A stretch of DNA of 64,000 nucleotides from a virus: IMG/VR virus record IMGVR_UViG_3300013233_000235, positions 62,001 to 126,000 of that record. The stretch is one strand, 5' to 3'. Shown one piece after another: positions 26,962 through 35,339 of the stretch. The notes below the pieces were generated by a model. That model saw only the letters and a list, made by a program, of their open reading frames with translations, made no database searches and was not told where the DNA came from. Every line of letters begins with the position of its first letter. Positions within the stretch are counted from its first letter, which is position 1. A program made the position numbers and the translations under genes.

Positions 26962-28044
26962 ATGAGAATCGAGTACTGGGATTTACAGACATTCATCCAA
27001 GACATCGTAAACGCTGTACCCGAAGAAGGGGCGATGTATAAACAGCCAATCGCTATTGAACATACCACCAACATTGAAACGTTGGATGAGGCCATGGCGG
27101 TGGCGGATATAATCCGACTGCATAAGGCCGACTTCCACTTCACCGTAACCATGCGGTCCGCTATCACAGTGCTGGATCTACTGGCATACACCTTCGTGGA
27201 TAAAGACAACAGATGCATCTCCCCAGGCATCTCTGTAACAATGTCTGTGGATACACCCGTGTACGGCATCGTCAATGGTAGAGCGGCAGCGACGATTCTA
27301 GCCCACCATGAGAGCCGTGTGGAGAGACTTATCCAGTTGGTATGCCTAGGGTATGATATTAAGCCAAACGTCCTTACGATGGACATAGGGGCCAACAAAC
27401 GGATGTCATCGGATGACCTCATCGCGGCCGGCAACATCACCAACACACTGTACACCGGACCCCTGTATGCCAAGATGCGCCGTAATGCACACATCGACCG
27501 CGTTTATGGGGAGCGGTTTGGGGATATTACCATGTATGGTAACCGTAGTAATGTGATCAACTATGTGATAACAGACCGCGTTAGAACAGCCGACACCGTG
27601 GCACTCCTAGACATGTTACACGACCTCGGGGAATCACGCGCACCACGTCGGGAGGTCATCATCTGGGTCAGCACAACGGCTATGGATGATCACGTTGCAG
27701 GTGTTACGCTAGCCACCTGTATGAAGAACGAGCCATCACGATTTAGCACCATCTGTGTCGGGGGGGCTAGAACTGGCGGTGCATTGGTATTCTGCGCTGG
27801 TAACTATACGGACCGCAACGTTGCCAGTAACGCCGTAGTCACACTGGATGCGTATAGTGCAGAGGGTCTGGGTGTATCGGTGAACGGTATGTCCGATGTG
27901 TTATTAGGTAGCCAGCAATGGACCCGCGCGTGGAAGGACGCGGTCAATCTCCCACCAAATATTATCCACGACATTCATAAAGAAACCATGCATGTTAAAC
28001 CGAAGGAGTTAGTTGGCATGGGCTTGGCGGACGGATACATTTAA
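26962..28044 (+). CDS. ClpP/crotonase-fold-like protein lacking the catalytic triad
   Basis: 360 residues from ATG 26962 (AGGAAA upstream); an in-frame ATG at 26911 lies inside the helicase gene. The C-terminal half resembles ClpP-type sequences: GGARTGGALVFCAG lies where ClpP has its G-x-A-A-S-M-G-A elbow, followed by NAVVTLDAY and a closing helix KPKELVGMGLADGYI like the usual EA...GLVDEI. The nucleophilic Ser and the His are not at the expected places. The N-terminal half shows a similar rhythm ending SSDDLIAAGNI, suggesting a duplicated fold. I infer a structural or scaffold relative of ClpP rather than a protease. Confidence in the gene is high, in the fold low. Confidence 0.7.
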   Translation: MRIEYWDLQTFIQDIVNAVPEEGAMYKQPIAIEHTTNIETLDEAMAVADIIRLHKADFHFTVTMRSAITVLDLLAYTFVDKDNRCISPGISVTMSVDTPVYGIVNGRAAATILAHHESRVERLIQLVCLGYDIKPNVLTMDIGANKRMSSDDLIAAGNITNTLYTGPLYAKMRRNAHIDRVYGERFGDITMYGNRSNVINYVITDRVRTADTVALLDMLHDLGESRAPRREVIIWVSTTAMDDHVAGVTLATCMKNEPSRFSTICVGGARTGGALVFCAGNYTDRNVASNAVVTLDAYSAEGLGVSVNGMSDVLLGSQQWTRAWKDAVNLPPNIIHDIHKETMHVKPKELVGMGLADGYI

Positions 28045-28049
28045 AGCAT

Positions 28050-28090
28050 AAACAGATCCCCGGTTTTTAGCCGGGGATCTGTTTATATGT
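28050..28090. terminator. Bidirectional terminator
   Basis: A perfect 14-bp stem (AAACAGATCCCCGG with CCGGGGATCTGTTT) around a seven-base loop separates convergent genes; a T-run follows on the plus strand. The stop codon of the minus-strand gene lies in the stem. Confidence 0.85.
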
Positions 28091-28571
28091 TTTTTTTAGC
28101 CTTAGCGGCCGCCTTTTCAAGATCAGTTAATACATTATCAACCTCAGCACTTTCATTAGCAGCGGACATAGTACATATGCGGTGCAACTCTTTGAAAGCA
28201 TATGGGGTCAAAGACATCAACTCCAGGATGGACATGCCACATTTATCTGGCATTTTAGCTTCCACCATTTTCTGTAGCACATTTACAGCAGGGCTGTGTT
28301 TAGCCATTTGCGATACGCGATTATGTGTCATAGTGGGCACAGGGTTAGTCAGTGTCGGACCTTCGTGTAACCCGAGATGTGTGTCTATCCTATCCATCGA
28401 TAGAATCTTGTTGGCGACCCCATTGTAGCATGGGGGTGCCTTCAACATATCCTCGATGATGGCGACGTGCACCTCATCTTCTATGACCCATCCAGCGGTC
28501 AGCTCAGGGACAACGAGTACATCTATTTCGTCGCCAGTCGACGCTTTGTGGTACGAAGTGCCCGTCTCCAT
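28083..28571 (-). CDS. Frameshift extension ORF of the gp26-like gene (gp51-like position)
   Basis: 162 residues if initiated at the ATG at 28571, but that ATG has no Shine-Dalgarno and lies inside the upstream gene. The frame is the -1 frame of the upstream gene and is open back to a T TTT TTC heptamer at 28589-28583, so I think it is made mainly as the C-terminal part of a 685-residue fusion. The protein is helical, with SILELMSLTPYAFKELHRI and a Lys-rich end. In T4 the tail hub assembly proteins gp26 and gp51 are neighbouring genes, which makes a tail-assembly role plausible; this is inference. Ends at the bidirectional terminator. Confidence 0.7.
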   Translation of the reverse strand: METGTSYHKASTGDEIDVLVVPELTAGWVIEDEVHVAIIEDMLKAPPCYNGVANKILSMDRIDTHLGLHEGPTLTNPVPTMTHNRVSQMAKHSPAVNVLQKMVEAKMPDKCGMSILELMSLTPYAFKELHRICTMSAANESAEVDNVLTDLEKAAAKAKKNI

Positions 28572-30139
28572 ACCGTCGTACCGAAAAAATAACCTAACAC
28601 ATTGATAGGTAACATACCAGTGGCCACATCAGCACCCTCAGCTTGCTGCTTACCACAGCTTGGGCAGGCATAATCGAATACCCCACACGCGGAGATCTTA
28701 CAAGACATTTTGTACTCGTTGATTGCCTTTTCGATTACATCTTGGGCATCCATGTCGCCAGACATGTCGGACAATACACGGGCGATAGTATCGCTATCCT
28801 CAATCACCCGAATATCATCGGCGGTTGGATCGTGGTACTTGATCTTATCTACCCAGCATGAGTTCTTACGCAGGGCCGTACTGGATTCAAATTCACGGAT
28901 GTAGCTAACACGTGCCTTAACACGGCTATCTTCATCCCCATCCCCATCCATAGCCATGACCTTGTCAGTCATTTCAGAGATACGGGCGATCCACTCTAAA
29001 CCTGCGTTGATATACTCGCTGGTTTTAGGAGTCTTAATAACAAGTGTTACAGTAGACTCACCGAATTCAGCAACGACCTCGGTGGTATCGGCCATAAGTG
29101 CCTGCATCTTTTCAATTTCTTCCACGGTATGCGTGCCGCTGCCAGCGCCCATGAAGTCGGATACCTCGGATGGGATCCGGGATGCGTCGTATACGTGGGT
29201 CTTAGCAAAGTTGATCAGGGAATCCCAATGGAAGGTTTGATCAGCTAAATCAACCTTGAGGGGCACCTCGTAGCTGCATGCGTCCGTATCCTCATGTTTG
29301 CATCGGTGAGCAATGGGGTACCCTGATGGGTATATGGCTTCGAGAGCGCCTGACATAAGGGCTTCGTGGTCTCGGATGTCGAGTAGGTTGAGCATGATGT
29401 CGATCTCACCCTTAACCCAACCCTTGATGTTGGTCTTCTCAACATGGCTCAAAATAAACCCGATGATGATGCTTTGAATAGCACTATCTGAGCCACTGAT
29501 GTGGTAACCATTGGTATTGTAACCAGTGTCTAGGCGGCGGGCCTGTAACTGCACTGCCAGCGAGATGACGTCGCTCTGGCTGAACGCACCAATCTGCACA
29601 GTAAAACATGATGCCACCAAAGGTATGGTTTTCGCTGTACCCAGGCCTAGTGACTTTCTAATGCTATCCAGAGCGGTATTACCGGTCACGATGGTCTGAT
29701 CAGTCTTAGAGGCACCAGCATTGCGGATGTACGCGACGCCATTGGAGCCTGTAACTTTCTGACAGTACTTTGCTTCAGGGCGGTTAAAAAATTCCGCGTA
29801 CTCACCGGCACTATACGCGTTGTAATACATCGCACCGAGTGCGCTACCGTGGGCCCTAATCTTGGATGAACTACCGACTTTATCAGTATCATCCCAGACG
29901 CTTTCAGCATACTTGAGATTGAGGGCATCCAATTCATCTTTCGCTACACCACTCATAGGGAGGTTTAGCGGGTAGTACCGCAGCTTGGCATTGTCCACCT
30001 CAGTGACTGATTTTACCGCATCGGCAACGTCATCGAATCTGGTGCTGGATACATCGACGGCAGTCTGGGAGACCCCGTCTGACACAGGGGTGGCTTCTGG
30101 TTCGTTATTACCTTGGGGCTTATCTTGTTCAGTAGTCAT
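28523..30139 (-). CDS. Probable tail/baseplate hub assembly protein, T4 gp26-like C-terminus
   Basis: 538 residues, weak GGAAA before the ATG. The N-terminal 30 residues are low-complexity. The C-terminus has a Cys cluster (CKISACGVFDYACPSCGKQ) followed by a hydrophobic end (LPINVLGYFF), the same plan as the zinc-type C-x2-C and final GLQSFFL of T4 gp26, though this protein is more than twice as long. Right after it the frame continues with a basic tail, while a slippery heptamer allows a switch to the -1 frame. Two products are therefore expected: 538 residues, and about 685 by frameshift. Tail assembly chaperones of long-tailed phages classically use this device. Confidence 0.7.
   Translation of the reverse strand: MTTEQDKPQGNNEPEATPVSDGVSQTAVDVSSTRFDDVADAVKSVTEVDNAKLRYYPLNLPMSGVAKDELDALNLKYAESVWDDTDKVGSSSKIRAHGSALGAMYYNAYSAGEYAEFFNRPEAKYCQKVTGSNGVAYIRNAGASKTDQTIVTGNTALDSIRKSLGLGTAKTIPLVASCFTVQIGAFSQSDVISLAVQLQARRLDTGYNTNGYHISGSDSAIQSIIIGFILSHVEKTNIKGWVKGEIDIMLNLLDIRDHEALMSGALEAIYPSGYPIAHRCKHEDTDACSYEVPLKVDLADQTFHWDSLINFAKTHVYDASRIPSEVSDFMGAGSGTHTVEEIEKMQALMADTTEVVAEFGESTVTLVIKTPKTSEYINAGLEWIARISEMTDKVMAMDGDGDEDSRVKARVSYIREFESSTALRKNSCWVDKIKYHDPTADDIRVIEDSDTIARVLSDMSGDMDAQDVIEKAINEYKMSCKISACGVFDYACPSCGKQQAEGADVATGMLPINVLGYFFGTTVWRRALRTTKRRLATK
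28583..28589 (-). promoter_or_regulatory. Probable -1 ribosomal frameshift site
   Basis: On the minus strand the zero frame reads TAT TTT TTC GGT, giving the heptamer T TTT TTC of the X-XXY-YYZ type. After a -1 slip the frame reads on through CGG TAC GAC GGT ATG into the 28083-28571 ORF without a stop. The downstream ORF has no ribosome site of its own. No stimulator structure was established. Confidence 0.65.
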
Positions 30140-30165
30140 AAAATTTCCATAAGGTTGTTATAACA

Positions 30166-30185
30166 GACGGGCCAAATGGCCCGTC
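30166..30185 (-). other. Intergenic hairpin between minus-strand genes
   Basis: GACGGGCC-AAAT-GGCCCGTC, a perfect 8-bp stem, lies between the genes ending at 30190 and starting at 30139. No T-run follows on the minus strand; an attenuator or processing stem is possible. Confidence 0.45.
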
Positions 30186-30189
30186 GTGG

Positions 30190-30657
30190 TTACTCTGCGG
30201 GGGCGATGGTTGCCACGGGTTCTACAGCGGTCTCTTCAGCACTATCCAGATCTTGGAAAGCCGCCATTAAATCACCCAGCACCACTACGGCGTTGGCATT
30301 AATGGTATCAAACACTTCTGTAATCTGTGAATGGAGATCGTGGTATGTGAAAATGTGTGCAGATTTTACACAGCCCGTGTAATTTGGAATGGCGAGTTTG
30401 ATAGCACGTAGGCGCTTAGATTGCTCTGTTAGAGAAACCACGGCGGCGTGTAGTGCGACAACCCGTCCATCGGTCATGATGCTGCTCAGCGATTCCTGGC
30501 GGTTAAACACCGAAAGTCCAGTAGCGGTTCGGGTGATCATACCGTCCATCATGAGCCAGTAGTTACGCAGTTCTTTCCAAGTCATGTGGGTAACACTTTT
30601 TTCGGACTTACGCATAGTTTTCTTTCGCTTATTGTTGGGCTTTTTATTCTTCTTCAC
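30190..30657 (-). CDS. Hypothetical protein with Lys/Arg-rich N-terminus
   Basis: 155 residues from a GTG at 30657, chosen because TTGGAG lies six bases upstream; the TTG further out overlaps that site. The first 20 residues are strongly basic (KKNKKPNNKRKKTMRKSEK), the rest helical with an acidic C-terminus. Upstream of the gp26-like gene on the same strand and probably co-transcribed with it, so perhaps involved in tail assembly. No family recognised. Confidence 0.6.
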   Translation of the reverse strand: MKKNKKPNNKRKKTMRKSEKSVTHMTWKELRNYWLMMDGMITRTATGLSVFNRQESLSSIMTDGRVVALHAAVVSLTEQSKRLRAIKLAIPNYTGCVKSAHIFTYHDLHSQITEVFDTINANAVVVLGDLMAAFQDLDSAEETAVEPVATIAPAE

Positions 30658-30760
30658 AGCAATCTCCAATGAGTATGATAGTCAACATATACAGAAATAC
30701 ATATTTTTTAATGACGGGGTCGGCAATCCTATGAACTCTAACCGCATGAGGGCGATACCG

Positions 30761-31597
30761 ATGATTTACGACATACCTGAAATTCTTTATAAGGCTGTAT
30801 GGTTTACGTCACATGAGCGTGTGAAGCTATACACGCGTTGCGAGATGTGTTTTAATAAGCTTAATTATGGCTCGCATGACCTGGCACTAGAGCTGCTAAT
30901 GGACCTCGATGGAGATGGGGCCACCATGAGCTACGAGATGGCCAACATCTACACCGATGCGTTGGTCGATGTATTAGCCGGTCACGGGGTACAGGTGTTA
31001 CCCGATGTCTCTATACACAACCTTTACAGAATGGTCAGCGGCCTAATAAGCTTATCCGATGGACATGAGTTATTAAATGGGATCCCGCCGGACATGCCCG
31101 AAAATGACCCAGAGGCTAGCTTAGCATACCTGTTGGCCGAAGTCGGCAAGATGACCAGATTGGACGGGCACATGTCGATAGCAGGTGTGGACGGCAATCT
31201 GATTAAACGCATACTAGACATCAATGTGCGCGAAGACGAAGTCGACCCCGACGACATCCCAGACACCAGACACATAGTTAGTAGACTAAAAGAATTTGAT
31301 AGCCGCAACGGTGGTAAATACCCGGTAGTACGCGGGTTCATCAAGGACTATCGTATATTCCCCATTCAGCCCACACATGCCTTGGATGTGCTGGCAGGCA
31401 AAATAGCCGATACCCCATCCCCTGTAACCGCTTCTCTAGAAGTTGCTGCTATCCTACTGGCCAGCGAGTTACCATCGGCAGACCTTAAACAAGAGTACTA
31501 CGTTAGAGTATCTGATAATTTCGAGGGCACATTGATGTTAAACATGTTGCGTGAAGTGGACAATGCACTGATAGGATACGGTAATGAAAAAACTTGA
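30761..31597 (+). CDS. Hypothetical protein preceding virion RNA polymerase subunit
   Basis: 278 residues if started at the ATG at 30761, which has GAGGG eight bases upstream; in-frame ATGs at 30731 and 30746 are alternatives. The far-upstream start at 30584 would run through the divergent gene and is rejected. Helical, acidic in the middle (REDEVDPDDIPD). Overlaps the next gene by 14 bases, so is translationally coupled to the virion RNA polymerase fragment and may be packaged or assembled with it. Confidence 0.65.
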   Translation: MIYDIPEILYKAVWFTSHERVKLYTRCEMCFNKLNYGSHDLALELLMDLDGDGATMSYEMANIYTDALVDVLAGHGVQVLPDVSIHNLYRMVSGLISLSDGHELLNGIPPDMPENDPEASLAYLLAEVGKMTRLDGHMSIAGVDGNLIKRILDINVREDEVDPDDIPDTRHIVSRLKEFDSRNGGKYPVVRGFIKDYRIFPIQPTHALDVLAGKIADTPSPVTASLEVAAILLASELPSADLKQEYYVRVSDNFEGTLMLNMLREVDNALIGYGNEKT

Positions 31598-32960
31598 GGT
31601 CATGCGGCTAGCCCACAAGAGCCGACTTATATACACCAGATCGTGGTTAATGAGAGCTTTCTCTATCCCATACCCTACTGATAATGAAGATGACACCGCT
31701 TACGAGAACATGGATATCGAGTCCCGCAGATTGGCTGACCCCGACGTGTTCGCGCTGGATACAACAGATCCATTTTACTCAGAGGTGGGGTATTATGCTT
31801 TCAACTTCGATCAGTTCCGACCTGGGTACATCAGGGTTCTTAGCGATGGTAAATGCGTGGTTCTAAATACTGAATACGAGTTCGAGGCCATCGAAGACCA
31901 TAAAAAGGGCAGCGAGGTCTTTAGCGCAACAGAGGCCGTAAAGCTAAAGAAAGGTGACTACCCCGTGGTCGATCGGGATATGGATACCTTCTACAGCACA
32001 CTGGTAACCAACTTCTTAGTATGGGAATACGCATTCGGTAAAAAGGTCCCATACACCAATGCCCAATTCAAGCCCAAGACCATCGATGCATACATAGCGG
32101 GTGCACTTAAATCGGGAGAGATAACTGTAGCCGAATACCGCGATCATACAAAAGGTCTGGGTATGATGACCTGTCTGCTGGCCGTATGCGTACCATCCGC
32201 CACACCCAAGTCAGCAACAGGTCACCCCGATAGAAAGAAACTGCGGACTAAGTTACTCAAAGAGAATGCAGACAAGCTATCCGACCCAGCCACTATGGCC
32301 AAAATAGAAATGGCAATGGTGGCCCAGGATAAAGAATATCTTAAGGGTGACCCGTCTGATAGGTTTTATACTGACAAGCAGTACGCCGTTGCTAGGAAAC
32401 GTATGTACGGCATGTTCGGTGGTGAGCCCGACATCATGGACCCCACTAAGTATAACCTAGCATCAAGATCTTTAGAAGAGGGCATCGAGGCCAAAGATCT
32501 ACCAATGATGATAAACAGCTTGCGCATGGGTAGTTACATGCGTGGAACAGAAACTGCCAACGGTGGTCAGGCAGCCAAACTTGCAGCTAGACTGTACCAG
32601 AATACCAAGTTGGAAGGAGAGGACTGTAAATCAACATATGGGGTGTTAACATATGTGACACCGTATAACCTGGTCAAACTCAAAGGGCGGTATGTGGTAA
32701 GTAAGGGGAAAACTAAGCCCATCGGCGATACCAAGGCCCTCCTAGGCAAGTATGTGTACCTGCGTGCACCACCCGCCTGTAAGGTTAAACACGGTAACTA
32801 CTGCCCCATATGCATGGGCGATGCGGTGACAGAATCCAAAGTGGGGCTTGGTCCGCAAGCATCCGCCGTGGGCAGTGAGTTACTGGGTATATCCTTAGCA
32901 CTATTCCATGGTAGAAAGATGTCCACCGTGAAGTACCAACCCGAGTGGTCTATACAGTAG
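31584..32960 (+). CDS. Virion RNA polymerase, beta-prime bridge-helix/trigger-loop fragment (gp80-like)
   Basis: 458 residues, start inside the previous gene's last codons. SYMRGTETANGGQAAKLAAR followed by EGEDCKS aligns by eye with the beta-prime bridge helix (TALKTANSGYLTRR...EDDCGT). CKVKHGNYCPICMGD is a zinc-type Cys cluster. The end, LGISLALFHGRKMSTVK, matches the start of the trigger loop. The protein stops about ten residues later, where the non-virion paralogue at 23335 continues for hundreds of residues, so the remainder must come from another gene. Position matches phiKZ gp80. Virion polymerases are injected with the DNA and read the early promoters. Confidence 0.8.
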   Translation: MKKLEVMRLAHKSRLIYTRSWLMRAFSIPYPTDNEDDTAYENMDIESRRLADPDVFALDTTDPFYSEVGYYAFNFDQFRPGYIRVLSDGKCVVLNTEYEFEAIEDHKKGSEVFSATEAVKLKKGDYPVVDRDMDTFYSTLVTNFLVWEYAFGKKVPYTNAQFKPKTIDAYIAGALKSGEITVAEYRDHTKGLGMMTCLLAVCVPSATPKSATGHPDRKKLRTKLLKENADKLSDPATMAKIEMAMVAQDKEYLKGDPSDRFYTDKQYAVARKRMYGMFGGEPDIMDPTKYNLASRSLEEGIEAKDLPMMINSLRMGSYMRGTETANGGQAAKLAARLYQNTKLEGEDCKSTYGVLTYVTPYNLVKLKGRYVVSKGKTKPIGDTKALLGKYVYLRAPPACKVKHGNYCPICMGDAVTESKVGLGPQASAVGSELLGISLALFHGRKMSTVKYQPEWSIQ

Positions 32961-32990
32961 GGTATAACTGGTTTCGCCCATATGTCAGAA

Positions 32991-33007
32991 CTATATAACT
33001 TGTATGA
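32991..33007 (+). promoter_or_regulatory. Putative early-type promoter with hairpin leader
   Basis: CTATATAAC, four bases, ATGA, followed by the leader stem AAGAGA...TCTCTT (33005-33024). Same leader as at 33506, 62553 and 63641. Confidence 0.65.
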
Positions 33008-33042
33008 AGAGACGCATTGATCTCTTACCTTGGAGTTTAGTT

Positions 33043-33426
33043 ATGAACGAAGAAAATGTATATGCACCAGTGTATCCCCCTCAAGCCGTCGTCACGCAAC
33101 TTGTTAACAGAGATTTGCGCATGACAAAGTTACTCAGCACGGATGTCGAACCTAAGGTGTTGGCAGCTTACATACCAGCCGGATCAGCTATTGGTTGGTG
33201 GGTATTAACACAGATGGGGGCCGATAACCCGCCCGTCATCATGGGCACCGCACACGGCGATACCACGGGGGTGGTGAGGCTCAGCTTCGCCGTTAAAACC
33301 GACGATTGGTGGGCGTCGGATTTTTACAACTGTGTCATATCCACCGTGGGTGATAAAATGGAGTTCGACGAGTATACGTTAACCATGTTGCCAGACAACA
33401 TGTGTCGGATCACAGCCGGCGGTTAA
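33043..33426 (+). CDS. Small hypothetical cassette protein
   Basis: 127 residues from the ATG at 33043 with TTGGAG upstream; the in-frame ATG at 33004 is part of the promoter-leader motif and lacks a ribosome site. Begins MNEENVYAPVYPPQ. Mixed alpha/beta, aromatic-rich. One of several small single-gene cassettes, each with the same promoter-leader and a TTCG-loop terminator. Early expression suggests a host-takeover or defence-related role, but that is inferred from the promoter class only. Confidence 0.65.
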   Translation: MNEENVYAPVYPPQAVVTQLVNRDLRMTKLLSTDVEPKVLAAYIPAGSAIGWWVLTQMGADNPPVIMGTAHGDTTGVVRLSFAVKTDDWWASDFYNCVISTVGDKMEFDEYTLTMLPDNMCRITAGG

Positions 33427-33443
33427 CCACCTCTCATAAAGTC

Positions 33444-33470
33444 AGCCCCTTCGGGGGCTTTCTTTTTTAT
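33444..33470 (+). terminator. Intrinsic terminator with TTCG loop
   Basis: AGCCCC-TTCG-GGGGCT followed by TTCTTTTTT. Near-identical to the ends of the cassettes at 62.5 and 63.6 kb. Confidence 0.85.
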
Positions 33471-33530
33471 TTGTTTCCCTGCATTCTTAGAACTATATAA
33501 CTACTATGAAGAGACACGTTGATCTCTTAT
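33454..33530 (+). repeat. Terminator-promoter-leader module, copy 1
   Basis: From the right arm of the terminator through GGGGCTTTCTTTTTTATT, TTTCC, the TATATAAC promoter and the AAGAGA/TCTCTT leader stem. Copies 2 (62501-62577) and 3 (63589-63665) match it closely. A promoter-leader-only copy lies at 32991-33029. Confidence 0.8.
33493..33509 (+). promoter_or_regulatory. Putative early-type promoter with hairpin leader
   Basis: CTATATAAC, four bases, ATGA, then the AAGAGA/TCTCTT leader stem. Drives the three-gene cassette 33547-35202. Confidence 0.65.
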
Positions 33531-33546
33531 GTTGAAGGATGTTGAT

Positions 33547-34287
33547 ATGAGTAAAGTAAAGATGCGCAAAATAAGATTCACCGGCACAGCCGATCCGTAT
33601 CCGATGGATACGTTTTGCAACACCGCACTGTGCATCCGTGGGACATCCACCGATGATATACAAAAGCACATCCCACCGGCCCTGTGGGACCAGTGGGGGG
33701 ATGCGGTGCCAGCGGGCTTATGTGACAATACAACCCGCTGGCACCTTTCACCAATGGCGTATGGGGAAACCCATCCGCCGACGTTCCCATCAATAGCTTA
33801 TGTTGCCATGACTGGTAGTAATATCAGCACCATGCATGTGCGGGTGGCTGTTAGCCATAATAGTACGTGGCACATCGATAGTTACCCGGGCGGATGCGTG
33901 GTTGGGGAGGCCCCCTGCACAGGGGTGGCTTTTGGGAAGTACCTATTAACGGTAACCCAACCAGGGTATGGGCTAATAACAACACCGTGGACCGCCCCAA
34001 CCATCGACTTACCAAGTGGTGAGTTCGTGGTAAAGAAAGAACCATGGTTCATGTCGGCGGATATATTCGCTGGCAGCCCTCTACCGCAACCAACCCACGT
34101 GGATAGATATTCGAATGACACCTGTATGTTCGATATCATGTGGTTTAATGGCAGCGATCCAGTCATTGTACTACCGGATGGCCGTGGTAGTTACGTCTAC
34201 GGACACATCGGGCGTAAGGATCTATCCATTACCAGTGTCGGTAACAAGTCCACAGTAACACCAACTAGGGGTACAAGCAATGCTTAA
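33547..34287 (+). CDS. Hypothetical cassette protein
   Basis: 246 residues from the ATG at 33547 with GAAGGA upstream; the in-frame ATG at 33529 sits in the leader. Pro/Trp/Cys/His-rich with many short strands (for example NTTRWHLSP and STWHIDSYPGG), probably a compact beta-rich protein. Overlaps the next gene by eight bases. No family recognised. First gene of an early-type three-gene unit. Confidence 0.65.
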   Translation: MSKVKMRKIRFTGTADPYPMDTFCNTALCIRGTSTDDIQKHIPPALWDQWGDAVPAGLCDNTTRWHLSPMAYGETHPPTFPSIAYVAMTGSNISTMHVRVAVSHNSTWHIDSYPGGCVVGEAPCTGVAFGKYLLTVTQPGYGLITTPWTAPTIDLPSGEFVVKKEPWFMSADIFAGSPLPQPTHVDRYSNDTCMFDIMWFNGSDPVIVLPDGRGSYVYGHIGRKDLSITSVGNKSTVTPTRGTSNA

Positions 34288-34852
34288 AAAATACATCGGC
34301 AAGATTTGCACAGTGGTCAGAAACAGCGAGCAGCTTAGCACGTACTGGGCGGATGGTGAGGTCGCATTCACCTTGGAGTTCCAGATCGCCAACACTGGTA
34401 ACGGCCCTGCTATCGAAGCAGTGGTCTGTGATACGTCGTTAACCACAGCCGTGTTCGGCAAGATGATCGTAGAAGTGGCCCCAGGTATGGTAACAGTCTT
34501 TGGTGTAGGTATCCACACCATCGGTGATGGGGCCAAGGTTATGATAACAGAGCCGGTAGCTCCTTTGCGGGAGTTCCTTCTACTGATGTCCGGATGGTGG
34601 GGGCGTCGGATAGATGTGGTAAGTGGGGTCAGCACCTATTTGGGGACGGCTAGCCAGCATGCGCTGGTGAATTATAGCCGTTGCGTTAAAGACGGGGTGA
34701 TATGTACTAAACTGGATGTGGTTAGCACCCCATCTGGACAAACTCTGACGTACGCGTACGTCGGACTTGCAGATGAAGATTACGCCAGCACGGCACCATT
34801 CACTAGAAAGGACCCCGAGTTCTTACTAATTGGGGATAAGCTGAAGCCATGA
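34280..34852 (+). CDS. Hypothetical cassette protein
   Basis: 190 residues, AGGGG before the ATG. Its opening LKKYIGKICTVVR resembles the opening of the partial protein at 63680 (LDKYLGKALTCRR), suggesting the two are distant paralogues in duplicated cassettes. Beta-rich, Val/Gly/Thr-rich middle. Function unknown. Confidence 0.65.
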   Translation: MLKKYIGKICTVVRNSEQLSTYWADGEVAFTLEFQIANTGNGPAIEAVVCDTSLTTAVFGKMIVEVAPGMVTVFGVGIHTIGDGAKVMITEPVAPLREFLLLMSGWWGRRIDVVSGVSTYLGTASQHALVNYSRCVKDGVICTKLDVVSTPSGQTLTYAYVGLADEDYASTAPFTRKDPEFLLIGDKLKP

Positions 34853-35202
34853 ACATCCAGTTGAGTGTGACCACGCTATACGGCGGCCCAGCTGTATACA
34901 AAGACAATGGTCACGTCGATGGTTGGGGCGGTGAATTATTAGGATGCCATGGTAAGATCGAATCCCTGGCACGATACGCACTGGCCGGGGATGGGCACTC
35001 CTATGCACTGTCCAAGGCTGTGTACACTGATGGGTATATGGTGTTGCGTTTAACCGTCCCAACCCCCCTCGGGTTAGCGGCTGTGGTGGTCAACGGGGTA
35101 TCTGCTATCCACAAGGTGGGTACCCCAGCAGTATGGTCGTGTGGGGAAACAACCATATACTTTAACGAGTTCATGGATCGCGCCATGATACATTCAGCGT
35201 AA
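34849..35202 (+). CDS. Small hypothetical cassette protein
   Basis: 117 residues; ATGA overlap with the previous stop and GGGGATAAGCTGAAG upstream. Beta-rich, begins MNIQLSVTTLYGGPAVY. Last gene of the cassette, followed by a terminator. The minus-strand frame over the same stretch lacks a ribosome site. Function unknown. Confidence 0.6.
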   Translation: MNIQLSVTTLYGGPAVYKDNGHVDGWGGELLGCHGKIESLARYALAGDGHSYALSKAVYTDGYMVLRLTVPTPLGLAAVVVNGVSAIHKVGTPAVWSCGETTIYFNEFMDRAMIHSA

Positions 35203-35210
35203 CTAACCAT

Positions 35211-35246
35211 AAAAAGACCCCCTTAATCGGGAGTCTTTTTTTTTTA
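35211..35246 (+). terminator. Intrinsic terminator
   Basis: AAAAAGACCCCC pairs imperfectly with GGGAGTCTTTTT, followed by a continuous T-run. Confidence 0.8.
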
Positions 35247-35270
35247 TTTGGAATCAAGCATATCTCAATG

Positions 35271-35287
35271 ACATATAACTAAAATGG
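35271..35287 (+). promoter_or_regulatory. Putative early-type promoter, diverged
   Basis: ACATATAAC, four bases, ATGG: one mismatch in each half compared with the other members of the class. It precedes the TraB-like gene by about 53 bases. Confidence 0.5.
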
Positions 35288-35339
35288 ATATAGGCGTTTT
35301 GACTTATATCACTATGGCTTAACAGCCAGGAGCTTTACC

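Noticed and set aside
30584-30760. N-terminal extension of the plus-strand gene to 30584
   Set aside because: It overlaps the start of the divergent gene and lacks a ribosome site; the ATG at 30761 has one.
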